This document shows, piece after piece, positions 35,181-45,117 of a stretch of DNA of 64,000 nt. Every line of letters begins with the position of its first letter. Position 1 is the stretch's first letter. The notes beneath the pieces were generated by a model that saw only the letters and a list, made by a program, of their open reading frames with translations, was not told the DNA's origin and searched no databases. Location: the NCBI RefSeq assembly GCF_900115905.1, contig NZ_FOYD01000006.1, positions 62,001 to 126,000 on the forward strand, given 5' to 3'. The translations under genes were made by a program, and so were the position numbers. The stretch is from Halopseudomonas formosensis (GTDB taxonomy: Bacteria; Pseudomonadota; Gammaproteobacteria; Pseudomonadales; Pseudomonadaceae).

Positions 35181-37358
35181 ATGAGTGATCGCATCCAGGT
35201 TGGTAATCTCCAGGTTGCCAGGGTTCTTTATGACTTCATCAATGAGCAGGCCATTCCCGGTACTGGCGTTGACGTCACCGCCTTCTGGAACGGTGTGGAC
35301 ACGCTGATTCACGATCTGGCACCGAAAAACCGCGCACTGCTGAAAAAACGTGACGACCTCCAGGCTCAGATCGATGCATGGCACCAGCAGCGCGCCGGCC
35401 AGGCCCACGATGCCGCAGCCTACAAGGCCTTCCTGCAGGAGATCGGCTACCTGCTGCCGGAGCCGGCCGACTTCAAGGTTACCACCCAGAACGTGGACGA
35501 CGAGATCGCCACCATGGCCGGTCCGCAGCTGGTGGTGCCGATCATGAACGCCCGCTTCGCGCTCAACGCCGCCAACGCCCGCTGGGGTTCGCTGTACGAT
35601 GCTCTGTACGGCACCGACGCCATCAGTGAAGAAGGTGGCGCCGAGAAGGGCCCGGGCTACAACCAGGTACGGGGCGACAAGGTAATTGCCTATGCCCGCG
35701 CATTCCTTGATGAGGCAGCACCCCTGGCCAAAGGTTCCCACAGCGATGCGACAGCCTATGCCGTGGTCAACGGCCAGCTGCAGGTCAGTCTCAAGGATGG
35801 CAGCCAGACCGGTCTGGCCCAGCCCGAGAAGTTCATCGGCTACCAGGGTGATGCCGCCGAACCCAGCGCCGTTCTGCTGAAAAACAACGGCCTGCACTTC
35901 GAGATCCAGATCGACCGCAGCAGCCCGATCGGCCAGACCGACGCTGCCGGAGTCAAGGACGTGCTGATGGAAGCCGCCCTGACCACCATCATGGACTGCG
36001 AAGACTCGGTCGCCGCCGTCGACGCCGATGACAAGGTACTGGCCTACCGCAACTGGCTGGGCCTGATGAAGGGCGACCTGGCCGAAGCCGTGAGCAAGGG
36101 TGGCAGCACCTTCACCCGGACCATGAACCCGGACCGCACCTACACCGCCGCCGATGGCAGCGAGCTGAGCCTGCACGGCCGTTCCATGCTGTTCGTGCGC
36201 AACGTCGGCCACCTGATGACCAACGATGCCATCCTCGACAAGGACGGCAACGAAGTGCCCGAAGGCATCATGGACGGTATCGTCACCAGCCTGATTGCCA
36301 TCCACAACCTCAAGGGCAACACCAGCCGCCGGAACAGCCGCGCCGGCTCGGTGTACATCGTCAAGCCGAAGATGCACGGCCCCGAGGAAGTGGCCTTCGC
36401 CAATGAGCTGTTCAACCGGGTGGAAGACCTGCTGGGCCTGGCCCGCAACACCCTGAAGATGGGCATCATGGACGAGGAGCGTCGCACCACCGTCAACCTC
36501 AAGGCCTGCATCAAGGCGGCCAGCGAGCGCGTGGTGTTCATCAACACCGGCTTCCTCGACCGTACCGGTGACGAGATCCATACCTCCATGGAGGCCGGCC
36601 CCGTGGTACGCAAGGCTGCCATGAAGGCCCAGAAGTGGATTGCTGCCTACGAGGACTGGAACGTCGACCACGGTCTGAACCTCGGCCTGTCCGGCCGCGC
36701 CCAGATCGGCAAGGGCATGTGGGCCATGCCGGACCTGATGGCCGCCATGCTGGAGCAGAAGATCGGCCACCCGATGGCCGGTGCCAACACCGCCTGGGTA
36801 CCCTCCCCCACTGCTGCCGCGCTGCACGCCCTGCACTACCACAAGGTCAACGTGTTCGAGCGTCAGAAGGAACTGGCCAAGCGCCCCTTCGCCTCGGTGG
36901 ACGACATCCTGACCATTCCGCTGGCTCAGGACACCAACTGGAGTGCCGAGGAGAAGCAGAACGAGATCGACAACAACGTCCAGGGCATCCTGGGTTACGT
37001 CGTACGCTGGATCGACCAGGGCGTCGGCTGCTCCAAGGTGCCGGACATCAACGATGTCGGCCTGATGGAAGACCGCGCCACCCTGCGCATCTCCAGCCAG
37101 CTGCTGGCCAACTGGCTGCGCCACGGTGTCATCACCGAGGAGCAGGTGGTCGAGAGCATGAAGCGCATGGCCGAGGTGGTCGACCGGCAGAATGCCGGTG
37201 ACCCGGCCTACCGCCCGATGGCACCGAACTTCGATGACAGCATCGCCTTCCAGGCGTCGCTGGAGCTGATCCTCGAAGGCACCAAGCAGCCGAACGGCTA
37301 CACCGAGCCGGTTCTGCACCGTCGCCGTCGCGAGTTCAAGGCGCGCTTCGGCTGCTGA
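35181..37358 (+). CDS. glcB: Malate synthase G
   Basis: A 725-residue enzyme that condenses glyoxylate with acetyl-CoA to malate (glyoxylate shunt and glycolate use). Catalytic signatures: [14 protein letters not shown] (Mg2+ Glu/Asp), [30 protein letters not shown] with the catalytic Arg nearby (NSRAGS), and [14 protein letters not shown]. Length is that of the G isoform (about 720), not the shorter A isoform. A strong terminator follows. No isocitrate lyase gene is in the window. Confidence 0.98.
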   Translation: MSDRIQVGNLQVARVLYDFINEQAIPGTGVDVTAFWNGVDTLIHDLAPKNRALLKKRDDLQAQIDAWHQQRAGQAHDAAAYKAFLQEIGYLLPEPADFKVTTQNVDDEIATMAGPQLVVPIMNARFALNAANARWGSLYDALYGTDAISEEGGAEKGPGYNQVRGDKVIAYARAFLDEAAPLAKGSHSDATAYAVVNGQLQVSLKDGSQTGLAQPEKFIGYQGDAAEPSAVLLKNNGLHFEIQIDRSSPIGQTDAAGVKDVLMEAALTTIMDCEDSVAAVDADDKVLAYRNWLGLMKGDLAEAVSKGGSTFTRTMNPDRTYTAADGSELSLHGRSMLFVRNVGHLMTNDAILDKDGNEVPEGIMDGIVTSLIAIHNLKGNTSRRNSRAGSVYIVKPKMHGPEEVAFANELFNRVEDLLGLARNTLKMGIMDEERRTTVNLKACIKAASERVVFINTGFLDRTGDEIHTSMEAGPVVRKAAMKAQKWIAAYEDWNVDHGLNLGLSGRAQIGKGMWAMPDLMAAMLEQKIGHPMAGANTAWVPSPTAAALHALHYHKVNVFERQKELAKRPFASVDDILTIPLAQDTNWSAEEKQNEIDNNVQGILGYVVRWIDQGVGCSKVPDINDVGLMEDRATLRISSQLLANWLRHGVITEEQVVESMKRMAEVVDRQNAGDPAYRPMAPNFDDSIAFQASLELILEGTKQPNGYTEPVLHRRRREFKARFGC

Positions 37359-37372
37359 GAACCAGCGTAACA

Positions 37373-37402
37373 GCAAAACCCCGGCCCAGGCCGGGGTTTT
37401 GC
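37373..37402 (+). terminator. glcB terminator
   Basis: A 14-bp inverted repeat (GCAAAACCCCGGCC / GGCCGGGGTTTTGC) begins 14 bases after the glcB stop. Its 3' arm carries TTTT and is followed by GCGTTT, a good intrinsic terminator with T-residues within the stem. Confidence 0.8.
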
Positions 37403-37453
37403 GTTTCCGGTGCAATCAATGAACGGCAGCCCAGCGCTCCGGTCTGAACCTTC

Positions 37454-37711
37454 ATGACTATGGAATCGCTGATCGACCTGCTGCAGTGGCCGGCCATGCT
37501 GGTCACCCTCATCGCCGCCTGGCTGGTGGGCTCGCGCCACCGCGTCCGCCGCTGTGCCGGTTTCCTGTGCTTCATTCTGAGCAATGTACTCTGGGTCATC
37601 TGGGGCTGGCACAGTCAGGCCTGGGCACTGATAGTGCTGCAGCTGGGGCTGTTCGCGATGAATCTGCGCGGCACCCGGAAGAACGCCGCCCCCCCTGGAA
37701 ACGCGCGATGA
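37454..37711 (+). CDS. Small two-helix membrane protein
   Basis: An 85-residue protein with two or three hydrophobic helices (LLQWPAMLVTLIAAWLVGS at 9-27; CAGFLCFILSNVLWVIWGW at 37-55; ALIVLQLGLFAMNLRG at 60-75) separated by an Arg-rich loop. I recognise similar short proteins in Pseudomonas but no function. Start at 37454 or at the second ATG two codons later. A bidirectional terminator follows at once. Confidence 0.7.
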   Translation: MTMESLIDLLQWPAMLVTLIAAWLVGSRHRVRRCAGFLCFILSNVLWVIWGWHSQAWALIVLQLGLFAMNLRGTRKNAAPPGNAR

Positions 37712-37717
37712 ACCTGA

Positions 37718-37741
37718 AAAAGGCCGCGTAAGCGGCCTTTT
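37718..37741. terminator. Bidirectional terminator
   Basis: A perfect 10-bp stem AAAAGGCCGC / GCGGCCTTTT with a GTAA loop. It ends in T-runs on both strands (TTTT on plus, TTTTT on minus) and so serves the small membrane protein gene and the convergent coiled-coil gene. Confidence 0.85.
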
Positions 37742-37765
37742 CATCGAACTTCGGAATATCCCAAA

Positions 37766-38002
37766 TCAGGCAGGAGTACTCTGGGAACCGGCGCCGCTGC
37801 GTTCGAGCATGCCCTTGAGCCGTTCCAGCGTCGTGGCCAGCTGCTCTTCCTGTTCCAGATTGCTCAGCTGGAGGTTGTCGTTCTCCTCACGCAGCTGCAG
37901 CAGTTCCCGCTCCAGTCTGGCGATCGTCTCCTGCTGTGTACTGTTCTGCTGCAGCAGATCATCCAGCAGACGTTCCAGTTGTGTAAGCGTGGTTTCCAAC
38001 AT
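37766..38002 (-). CDS. Small coiled-coil protein (ZapB-like)
   Basis: A 78-residue protein that is almost entirely heptad-like (TLTQLERLLDDLLQQNSTQQ, then ETIARLERELLQLREENDNL), with a short Ser/Gly tail. It resembles ZapB-type and other small coiled-coil proteins in composition; there is no motif to assign function. It lies between two terminators/promoter regions as its own unit. Confidence 0.65.
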   Translation of the reverse strand: MLETTLTQLERLLDDLLQQNSTQQETIARLERELLQLREENDNLQLSNLEQEEQLATTLERLKGMLERSGAGSQSTPA

Positions 38003-38080
38003 CTTGAGCCCCCGGCAAAAAACCGCAGAGCATATAGCAAAGCGCGACAGGCAACCAGCGGCGGCCCTCTGCCAGCAGCC

Positions 38081-38719
38081 TCAGGCCGGGCCGTAGAGCC
38101 TGAGAAACAACTCGACTACACCCCCGACGTGCTCCTGGAGCTGCCCCTGGTCCATGGCCGGCGCGAATCCGATCAGCAGCCGGAAGTGGGGATCGCCCTT
38201 GAGCAGGGTGAAGAAGTGGCGCGCCGCATCCATCGGCTGGTCGATGCACAACTCCCCGCGCGCGCAGGCCTGCTCGAGGATCAGGGTCATGCCCTCACAT
38301 ACCCGTTGCGGACCGGCCTCGTAGAACAGCTCGGCCAGCTTGGCATCCTGCCCGGCCATCCCCACCAGCAGGCGGTGCAAGGCCAGGGACTCGGGACTGT
38401 TGACCAGCGCACAGAAGGACAGCCCGATCCGCTCCAGGGTCTGTCGGATATCGCATTGCGGCGCTATACCACTGTAGAGGTCGGGCAGTTGCGCCTCGCA
38501 GACCAGTCTGATGGCAGCGGCGTAGAGTGTCTCCTTGTCCCGGAAGTGGTTGTAGACAGTGAGCTTGGATACGCCGGCCTCGGCGGCGATCGCATCCATG
38601 CTGGTGCCCTCGTAGCCATTGCGCAGAAACAATTGCTGCGCTGCCTGCAGCACCGCGGCACGCTTGGCGGGGTCCTTGGGACGCCCGGGACCCGGAGCAG
38701 GAATTTTCGCGTTCGACAT
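38081..38719 (-). CDS. TetR-family repressor of the adjacent RND pump
   Basis: A 212-residue regulator. The N-terminal helix-turn-helix is clear (AAQQLFLRNGYEGTSMDAIA, then EAGVSKLTVYNHF). The C-terminal domain (about 80-205) is the ligand pocket of the AcrR/TetR_C type. I chose the ATG at 38719; an upstream GTG would lie inside the likely operator. It is divergent from the membrane fusion protein gene with 85 bases between, so it very likely represses the pump and itself. Confidence 0.87.
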   Translation of the reverse strand: MSNAKIPAPGPGRPKDPAKRAAVLQAAQQLFLRNGYEGTSMDAIAAEAGVSKLTVYNHFRDKETLYAAAIRLVCEAQLPDLYSGIAPQCDIRQTLERIGLSFCALVNSPESLALHRLLVGMAGQDAKLAELFYEAGPQRVCEGMTLILEQACARGELCIDQPMDAARHFFTLLKGDPHFRLLIGFAPAMDQGQLQEHVGGVVELFLRLYGPA

Positions 38720-38728
38720 ATCTTGCCA

Positions 38729-38752
38729 ATACTGGACTGATGAGTTCACTAT
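38729..38752. promoter_or_regulatory. Candidate TetR operator between repressor and pump genes
   Basis: An imperfect 24-bp palindrome: arms ATACTGGACT (38729-38738) and AGTTCACTAT (38743-38752) match at 8 of 10 positions around a 4-base centre. It overlaps the region where both divergent promoters must lie; a TATACT/TACTAT -10-like stretch for the pump is at 38756-38764. Confidence 0.6.
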
Positions 38753-38804
38753 TCATACTATACTCGCCAGCACACTTATTCCACTCTGATTCAGGCACAC
38801 GACC

Positions 38805-39905
38805 ATGCACCGCTATCTTGCTTCCCTTGGCGTCATTGCCCTTCTCTGCTCGATGCTGTCAGCCTGCAGCGATCCACAGACGGTGGACGAGCAACCCCGC
38901 CCGGCACTGGTCACCCAGCCCCAGCCCGCCAGCGCCCAGGTACTCAGCTACCCCGGAGAGGTGCGGGCCCGCCACGAACCGGAACTGGCGTTCCGCATCG
39001 GCGGCAAGGTCACCCGGCGCCTGGTCGAGGTCGGTGATCGGGTGAAAAAGAACCAGCCGCTGGCGGAACTGGATCCCGAGGATGCGCGCCTGCAGCTGGA
39101 AGCGGCACGGTCGCAGGTGGCTGCCGCCGAGGCCAACCTGAGTCTTGCCCAGGCCGAACGCGACCGCTACCGCACCCTGCTGGAGCGGCAGATGATCAGT
39201 TCCTCGCAGTATGACAACGCCGAGAACAGTTACCGCTCCGCCGCCGCCCGGCTGAAGCAGGCCCGCGCCGAGTTCGACGTGGCACAGAACCACGCCACCT
39301 ACAGCGTGCTGCGCGCACCGGAGGATGGGGTCATCACCCGCCGCCTGCTGGAAAGCGGCCAGGTCGTCGCCGCCGGCCAGACGGTGCTGGTGATGGCCGC
39401 CGATGGCGAGCGCGAGGTGCTGTTCAGCCTGCCCGAGGGCAGCCTCGGACAGCTGCAGCTGGGCCTGCCGGTGCAGGTGCAGCTGTGGTCGCGTCCCGAT
39501 CAGCTATACCCGGGGCGCCTGCGCGAACTGTCCCCTTCAGCCGACCCGCAGTCCCGCACCTTCGCCGCACGGGTCGCCTTCGAGGCGCCCGAAGCGGAGA
39601 TCGAGCTGGGCCAGAGCGCTCGCGTATTCATCGAGAACCCCAGCCAGAGCGCCCTTGCAGTACCGCTGGCGGCAGTCAGTGCCGAGGCAGGCCAGAGTTT
39701 TGTCTGGGTGGTGGAGTCAGAGTCCCACCGCCTGCGCCGCCAGCCGGTGCAGGTCGGCAACTATCAGCACGACCGCGCCACCATTCTCCAGGGCCTGGAG
39801 GCAGGCGACTGGATAGTGGCCGCCGGGGTTCACATGCTGCTTGAGGGCCAGCAGGTGCTGCCGGTCGACCGGCAGAACCGCAGCGTCCAGATCTCCGGGG
39901 AGTGA
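38805..39905 (+). CDS. RND efflux membrane fusion lipoprotein
   Basis: A 366-residue periplasmic adaptor linking an RND pump to an outer-membrane channel. Lipoprotein signal with lipobox LSAC (Cys21). It has the split lipoyl/barrel-sandwich domain (FRIGGKVTRRLVEVGDRVKK and YSVLRAPEDGVITRRLLESG), a hairpin of about 70 residues between them and a C-terminal beta-barrel. Three bases separate it from the pump gene. No outer-membrane factor is encoded here, so it must use one from elsewhere. Confidence 0.93.
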   Translation: MHRYLASLGVIALLCSMLSACSDPQTVDEQPRPALVTQPQPASAQVLSYPGEVRARHEPELAFRIGGKVTRRLVEVGDRVKKNQPLAELDPEDARLQLEAARSQVAAAEANLSLAQAERDRYRTLLERQMISSSQYDNAENSYRSAAARLKQARAEFDVAQNHATYSVLRAPEDGVITRRLLESGQVVAAGQTVLVMAADGEREVLFSLPEGSLGQLQLGLPVQVQLWSRPDQLYPGRLRELSPSADPQSRTFAARVAFEAPEAEIELGQSARVFIENPSQSALAVPLAAVSAEAGQSFVWVVESESHRLRRQPVQVGNYQHDRATILQGLEAGDWIVAAGVHMLLEGQQVLPVDRQNRSVQISGE

Positions 39906-39908
39906 GCC

Positions 39909-42900
39909 ATGAATTTCAACCTCTCCAGCTGGGCGCTGCGTAACCGCCAGCTCGTGCTCTACTTCATGCTGGTGCTGGCGGTGGCCGGCGTCCTGTCATA
40001 CGGGCAGCTGGGCCAGAGCGAGGACCCGCCCTTCACCTTCAAGGCCATGGTGGTGACCACCCAGTGGCCCGGCGCTACCGCCGAGGAGGTAGCCCAGCAG
40101 ATCTCCGACCGCATCGAACAGAAGGTCATGGAGACCGGGGACTACCAGCAGGTGGTGTCCTATTCACGCCCGGGGCAGTCCACCATCACCTTCGTCGCCC
40201 GGGACGACCTGCCGCCCCGGGAGATTCCGGAGCTCTGGTACCAGCTGCGCAAGAAGGTCGGCGATATCCGCCATACCCTGCCGCCGGATATCGTCGGTCC
40301 CTTCTACAACGACGAGTTCGGCACCACTTTCGGCAACATCTATGCCCTGACCGGTGAAGGCTTCGACTACGCCGTGCTCAAGGACTATGCCGAGCGCCTG
40401 CAGTTGCAGCTGCAGCGCATCCGCGACGTCGGCAAGGTCGAGCTGATCGGCGTGCAGGACGAGAAGATCTGGATCGAGATATCCAACCCGCGGCTGGCTA
40501 CCCTGGGCCTGTCGATGCCGGCAGTGCAGCAGGCACTGCAGGAGCAGAACAATCTGCGCGAGGCCGGCTTCTTCGAGACCCCGGATGAGCGGGTACGTCT
40601 GAGGGTCTCCGGTCAGTTCCGCAGCGTCGAGGAGATCCGCCGCTTCCCCCTGCGGGTCGGTGACCGCACCTTCCATATCGAGGATATCGCCGACGTCTTC
40701 CGCGGCTTCAACGACCCCATGGCCCCGCGCATGCGCTTCATGGAGCAGGATGCCCTGGGCCTGGCGGTATCGATGAAACCCGGGGGCGACATCCTGCAAC
40801 TGGGCGATGCCCTGGAGGCCGAGTTCGATCGGCTGCGCCAGACCCTGCCCCTGGGCATGGAGCTGCACAAGGTCTCGGATCAGCCTGAAGCGGTACGCGA
40901 CAGTGTCGGCGAGTTCGTCCGGGTACTGGCCGAGGCGGTCATCATCGTACTGGTGGTGAGTTTCTTCTCCCTGGGCCTGCGCACCGGCCTGGTCGTGGCC
41001 CTGTCGATCCCGCTGGTGCTGGCGATGACCTTTACCCTGATGAACCAGTTCGACATCGGTCTGCACAAGATCTCCCTGGGCGCGCTGGTACTGGCGCTGG
41101 GCCTGATGGTGGACGATGCCATCATTGCCGTGGAGATGATGGCGATCAAGATGGAGCAGGGCTTTGACCGCATGAAGGCAGCCAGCTTCGCCTGGACCAG
41201 TACCGCGTTCCCCATGCTGACCGGGACCCTGATCACCGCCGCCGGCTTTCTGCCCATTGCCATCGCCGCCTCGGCCACCGGCGAATACACCCGCGCCATC
41301 TTCCAGGTGGTGACCATCGCCCTGCTGGTGTCCTGGATTGCCGCCGTGATCTTCGTACCCTGGCTGGGCTACCGGCTGCTGCCGGACATGGCCGCCCTGC
41401 ATGCGAAGAAGCACGGCAGCCACGCCGAGGGCCAGGATCCCTATGCCACCCCCTTCTACCACCGGGTACGGGCCACCATCGTCTGGTGCGTGAACCACCG
41501 CTGGCTGGTGCTGCTGCTGACCCTGGCGCTGTTCATCGGTTCGCTGCTGGCGTTCCGGCTGGTCCCCCAGCAGTTCTTCCCACCCTCGGGCCGCCTCGAG
41601 CTGATGGTCGACCTGACCCTGGCCGAGGGCTCCTCGCTCAAGGCGACCGAGGCACAGGCCAGACGTCTGGAGGAGCGACTGCGCGATCACCCGGGCATCG
41701 AGAACTTTGTCGCCTACATAGGCACCGGCTCCCCGCGCTTCTACCTGCCGCTGGACCAGCAGCTGCCGGCCACCCGTTTCACCCAGTTCGTGGTCAAGGC
41801 CCGTTCCATCGAAGATCGCGAGGAGATCCGCAGCTGGCTGATGGAGGTCTTCGCCCGCGACTTCCCCGAGGTGCGCGCCCGCATCTCCCGACTGGAGAAT
41901 GGGCCGCCGGTGGGCTATCCGATCCAGTTCCGTATCTCCGGCGAGCATATCGATGAGGTGCGCCGTGTGGCCCGGGAGGTCGCCGCCCAGGTACGGCGCA
42001 ACCCGGCGGTCAACCATGTCCATCTGAACTGGGAGGAGCCGAGCAAGATAGTCCACCTGAACATCGATCAGGAGCGCGCCCGGGCCCTGGGCCTGAGTAC
42101 CGCCGATGTGGCCGGCTTCCTCGCCAGCCAGCTCACCGGCAACCGGGTCAGCCAGTTCCGCGACGGTAACGAGCTGATCGAGATACTGCTGCGCGGTACC
42201 AGCGAGGAGCGGGACCAGCTGCAGCACCTGCCGAGTCTGGCCATTCCCACCGGGGACGGACGCAGCGTTGCCCTGGAGCAGGTCGCGACTCTGGAGTACG
42301 GCTTCGAGGAAGGCATCATCTGGCGCCGGGACCGGCTGCCCACGGTGACAGTGCTGGCGGACATCCCAGGCGCCGAGCAGCCGGCCACCGTGGTGAAGCA
42401 GATCCTGCCCAGCCTGGCGTCGATCCGCGAGCAGCTGCCCAGTGGCTACCGCATCGATACCGGCGGCACCGTGGAGGATTCGGCGCGGGGGCAGAAGTCC
42501 ATCATCAAGGGGCTGCCGCTGCTCGGACTGGTCATCATGACCCTGCTGATGATCCAGCTGCGCAGCTTCTCGCTGTCGGCCATGGTGTTTCTCACCGCGC
42601 CCCTGGGCATCATCGGAGTCACCCTGTTCCTGCTGGTGTTCCGCGAACCCTTCGGCTTCGTCGCCATGCTCGGTACCATCGCCCTGTCCGGCATGATCAT
42701 GCGCAACTCGGTGATCCTGGTCGACCAGATCAATCAGGACATCGCCGCCGGCCATGACCGCTGGACCGCCACCATCGATGCCACGGTGCGGCGTTTCCGC
42801 CCCATAGTACTGACCGCGCTGGCGGCCATCCTGGCGATGATCCCGCTGTCGCGCAGCGTGTTCTTCGGTCCGATGGCGGTAGCCATCATGGGCGGGCTGA

Positions 42901-42983
42901 CGGTGGCCACGGCCCTGACCCTGCTGTTCCTGCCGGCACTCTATGCCGCCTGGTTCAGGGTCAGGCCGCCGCAGCACAGCTGA
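39909..42983 (+). CDS. RND-family efflux pump (AcrB/TriC-like)
   Basis: A 1024-residue inner-membrane proton-driven exporter with 12 helices: helix 1 (about 13-32), a large periplasmic loop, helices 2-6 (about 335-480), helix 7 (about 535), a second loop and helices 8-12 (about 860-1010). Helix 4 has the proton-relay pair Asp402-Asp403 in ALGLMVDDAIIAVEMMAIKM. The N-terminus MNFNLSSWALRNRQLVLYFM and the loop sequence resemble the MexK/TriC group more than MexB. Substrates cannot be read from the sequence. Confidence 0.94.
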   Translation: MNFNLSSWALRNRQLVLYFMLVLAVAGVLSYGQLGQSEDPPFTFKAMVVTTQWPGATAEEVAQQISDRIEQKVMETGDYQQVVSYSRPGQSTITFVARDDLPPREIPELWYQLRKKVGDIRHTLPPDIVGPFYNDEFGTTFGNIYALTGEGFDYAVLKDYAERLQLQLQRIRDVGKVELIGVQDEKIWIEISNPRLATLGLSMPAVQQALQEQNNLREAGFFETPDERVRLRVSGQFRSVEEIRRFPLRVGDRTFHIEDIADVFRGFNDPMAPRMRFMEQDALGLAVSMKPGGDILQLGDALEAEFDRLRQTLPLGMELHKVSDQPEAVRDSVGEFVRVLAEAVIIVLVVSFFSLGLRTGLVVALSIPLVLAMTFTLMNQFDIGLHKISLGALVLALGLMVDDAIIAVEMMAIKMEQGFDRMKAASFAWTSTAFPMLTGTLITAAGFLPIAIAASATGEYTRAIFQVVTIALLVSWIAAVIFVPWLGYRLLPDMAALHAKKHGSHAEGQDPYATPFYHRVRATIVWCVNHRWLVLLLTLALFIGSLLAFRLVPQQFFPPSGRLELMVDLTLAEGSSLKATEAQARRLEERLRDHPGIENFVAYIGTGSPRFYLPLDQQLPATRFTQFVVKARSIEDREEIRSWLMEVFARDFPEVRARISRLENGPPVGYPIQFRISGEHIDEVRRVAREVAAQVRRNPAVNHVHLNWEEPSKIVHLNIDQERARALGLSTADVAGFLASQLTGNRVSQFRDGNELIEILLRGTSEERDQLQHLPSLAIPTGDGRSVALEQVATLEYGFEEGIIWRRDRLPTVTVLADIPGAEQPATVVKQILPSLASIREQLPSGYRIDTGGTVEDSARGQKSIIKGLPLLGLVIMTLLMIQLRSFSLSAMVFLTAPLGIIGVTLFLLVFREPFGFVAMLGTIALSGMIMRNSVILVDQINQDIAAGHDRWTATIDATVRRFRPIVLTALAAILAMIPLSRSVFFGPMAVAIMGGLTVATALTLLFLPALYAAWFRVRPPQHS

Positions 42984-43010
42984 TCCGGGGCCACAGGCCC
43001 CCTCACCCTG

Positions 43011-43361
43011 CTACGGCACCGCGTACAGGCGGTTGCCGCGGCGCTCGACCCGATCGCCGACGGCGAACTGCGCTGTCGGTGAGCGCACGATATCCAGCTC
43101 ACCCATCCCGTCGCGGACCTGATAAGCGCGCTCCTCCAGCCCGCCTGCCTGCTGCACCGTCCTGCCCAGCCAGAGCCCGGCACCGGCACCCACCAGCGCG
43201 CCCAGCGGACCACCGGCAGCGCCGCCGACCATCAGCCCGGTGCTCACGCCCAGCCCAGCGCCGGCTGTGGTATCACCCATTTCCGCCACCACCTGCTCCG
43301 CCATTGCGGGGATACTGCCCAGAGCAAGTACCGCTGCTACCACGCCTGCTTTCACCTTCAT
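43011..43361 (-). CDS. Exported glycine-zipper protein
   Basis: A 116-residue protein with a Sec signal peptide (AVLALGSIPAMA|E), then a glycine-zipper helix (GAGLGVSTGLMVGGAAGGPL, then GALVGAGAGLWLG, residues about 34-66) that could insert into or across a membrane, and a C-terminal SH3-like basic tail (FAVGDRVERRGNRLYAVP). Function unknown. It is divergent from norR with an Anr/Dnr-type box in between. Confidence 0.72.
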   Translation of the reverse strand: MKVKAGVVAAVLALGSIPAMAEQVVAEMGDTTAGAGLGVSTGLMVGGAAGGPLGALVGAGAGLWLGRTVQQAGGLEERAYQVRDGMGELDIVRSPTAQFAVGDRVERRGNRLYAVP

Positions 43362-43421
43362 GCCATTTCTCCTGTGGATAAGTGTACCGGGACCTATTCA
43401 GGAAGCATGCCAGTGGCGGAT

Positions 43422-43435
43422 TTGACCAAAATCAA
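43422..43435. promoter_or_regulatory. Anr/Dnr (FNR-type) box between the glycine-zipper gene and norR
   Basis: TTGACCAAAATCAA matches TTGAT-N4-ATCAA at 9 of 10 fixed bases. Its centre is about 85 bases before the norR ATG and 67 bases before the divergent ATG. A -41.5 placement is possible in either direction, but neither -10 is strong (CACATT for norR). Confidence 0.7.
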
Positions 43436-43513
43436 GGATATGCGCCGGTGAAGTCGTCACATTAACAACCACCAACCGGGTAAGAACGCCCAGACGATGT
43501 GGAATACACACCC

Positions 43514-45076
43514 ATGAGCCCCTCGCCACTCACCGCGCTGCTGCCACTGCTCGACGACCTGAGCCGTGACCTGCCCCAGGCCGAGCGCTACCGGCGCCTG
43601 CTGCAGACACTGCAGGCCTGCCTGCCCTGTGACGCCCTGGCGCTGCTGCGGCTGGACGGCGGTCGCCTGGTACCCGTGGCGGTGCTGGGGCTGAGTACCG
43701 ATACCCTGGGTAGACGTTTCCACGTGGATGAACACCCGCGCCTGCAGTACATCCTCGAGCAGCAGCGGGCCACCCGTTTTGCCGCCGACTGTGATCTGCC
43801 CGATCCCTATGACGGCCTGATCAGCGGCACCAGCGGTCCACTGCAGGTGCATGACTGCCTGGGCTGCCCGCTGCACATCGATGGCAGAGCCTGGGGCGTG
43901 CTCACCCTCGACTCGCTGAATCCGGCACGCTTCGGCAGCATCAGTCTCGATACCCTGGAAGCTTTCGGCCATCTGGCCGCCGCCACGGTCAAGGCCAGCG
44001 AGCGCATGCGCTGGCTGACCCGGGTTGCCGAGCAGCAGAAGCGCTCGGCACAGACCTGGCGGGATGCCGCCACGCCGATCGCGGCCCCCGAGCTGATCGG
44101 CGACAGCCCGGCCCTGCACCACCTGCAGAGCGAGATGGCACTGGTAGCGCGCAGTCACCTGACCGTCCTGATCTGCGGCGAGACCGGAACCGGCAAGGAG
44201 CTGGTCGCCCGGGCCATACATCAGCAGTCCACGCGCCACGACAAACCCCTGATCAGCATCAACTGCGCCGCCCTGCCCGAGTCTCTGGTGGAAAGCGAGC
44301 TGTTCGGCCATGTCCGCGGCGCCTTCACCGGGGCCACCGCGGCGCGTGCCGGCAAGTTCGAGTTGGCCGATGGCGGCACCCTGTTTCTCGATGAGATCGG
44401 CGAGTTGCCGCTGCCGGTCCAGGCCAAGCTGCTGCGGGTACTGCAGAGCGGCCAGCTGCAGCGCCTGAGGTCGGACCGCGAACATCAGGTAGATGTGCGC
44501 ATCATCGCCGCCACCAACCGGGATCTGGGCAGCGCGGTGCGCGAGGGACGCTTTCGCGCCGACCTCTATCACCGCCTCGGTGCCTATCCGCTGCAGGTGC
44601 CGGCCCTGCGTGAGCGCGGAACGGACGTGCTGCTGCTGGCCGGGCATTTCATCGAACGGAACCGGGCCCGCCTGCAGATCCGCAGCGCCGGCCTCACCGA
44701 AAGCGCCAGGCAGGCACTGCTGGAACACGGCTGGCCGGGCAACGTGCGCGAGCTGGAACACCTGATCGGCCGCGCCCTGCTCCGAGCCCGGGCCCAGGGC
44801 AGCAACCTGCAGCTGACCGCCACAGACCTCGGGCTGGATGAGGGCCTGTCGGCCTGTGGGTGGGATCCAGCCCCCGATGCCGTCCTGCCGGTCAATGGCC
44901 TGCGCGAAGCGGTGGATGACTACCAGCGTCGCCTGATCGGCACCCTGCTGCAGCACAACAGGGGCAACCTGTCGGCGACCGCCAGGGCGCTGAAGATCGA
45001 CCGGGGCAACCTGCACCGGCTGACCCGCCGCCTGGGACTGGAAGGAGCATCACCGGGCGGCCGAAGCAAAAACTGA
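43514..45076 (+). CDS. norR: NorR, nitric-oxide-sensing sigma54 activator
   Basis: A 520-residue bacterial enhancer-binding protein. The N-terminal GAF domain (about 1-170) keeps the E. coli NorR non-haem iron ligands: Arg in RATRF, two Asp in [10 protein letters not shown], Cys115 (VHDC) and Asp133 (LTLDSL). The AAA+ domain (about 195-425) has Walker A GETGTGKE, the sigma54 loop GAFTGA and Walker [13 protein letters not shown] Fis-type helix-turn-helix ends the protein ([20 protein letters not shown]). No NO reductase, flavorubredoxin or flavohaemoglobin gene is adjacent, so its targets are elsewhere. The ATG at 43514 is preferred to an ATG five codons earlier. Confidence 0.9.
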   Translation: MSPSPLTALLPLLDDLSRDLPQAERYRRLLQTLQACLPCDALALLRLDGGRLVPVAVLGLSTDTLGRRFHVDEHPRLQYILEQQRATRFAADCDLPDPYDGLISGTSGPLQVHDCLGCPLHIDGRAWGVLTLDSLNPARFGSISLDTLEAFGHLAAATVKASERMRWLTRVAEQQKRSAQTWRDAATPIAAPELIGDSPALHHLQSEMALVARSHLTVLICGETGTGKELVARAIHQQSTRHDKPLISINCAALPESLVESELFGHVRGAFTGATAARAGKFELADGGTLFLDEIGELPLPVQAKLLRVLQSGQLQRLRSDREHQVDVRIIAATNRDLGSAVREGRFRADLYHRLGAYPLQVPALRERGTDVLLLAGHFIERNRARLQIRSAGLTESARQALLEHGWPGNVRELEHLIGRALLRARAQGSNLQLTATDLGLDEGLSACGWDPAPDAVLPVNGLREAVDDYQRRLIGTLLQHNRGNLSATARALKIDRGNLHRLTRRLGLEGASPGGRSKN

Positions 45077-45117
45077 ACCGAATTACCGAGCCGTTCTCCC
45101 GGCGATTTGACAGGACA

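Noticed and set aside
35130-37415. 761-codon frame opposite malate synthase G
   Set aside because: Val/Gly/His-rich mirror of the glcB frame, spanning its terminator; no recognisable domain.
40164-42977. 937-codon open frame on the minus strand opposite the RND pump
   Set aside because: Same type of shadow frame; Gln/His/Gly-rich with no domain, while the plus strand encodes a complete RND transporter.
43398-43412. Sigma54 promoter (TGGCATGCTTCCTGA, minus strand) for the glycine-zipper gene
   Set aside because: The -24 part fits but the essential GC at -12 is GA, and I see no paired GT-N7-AC NorR sites.
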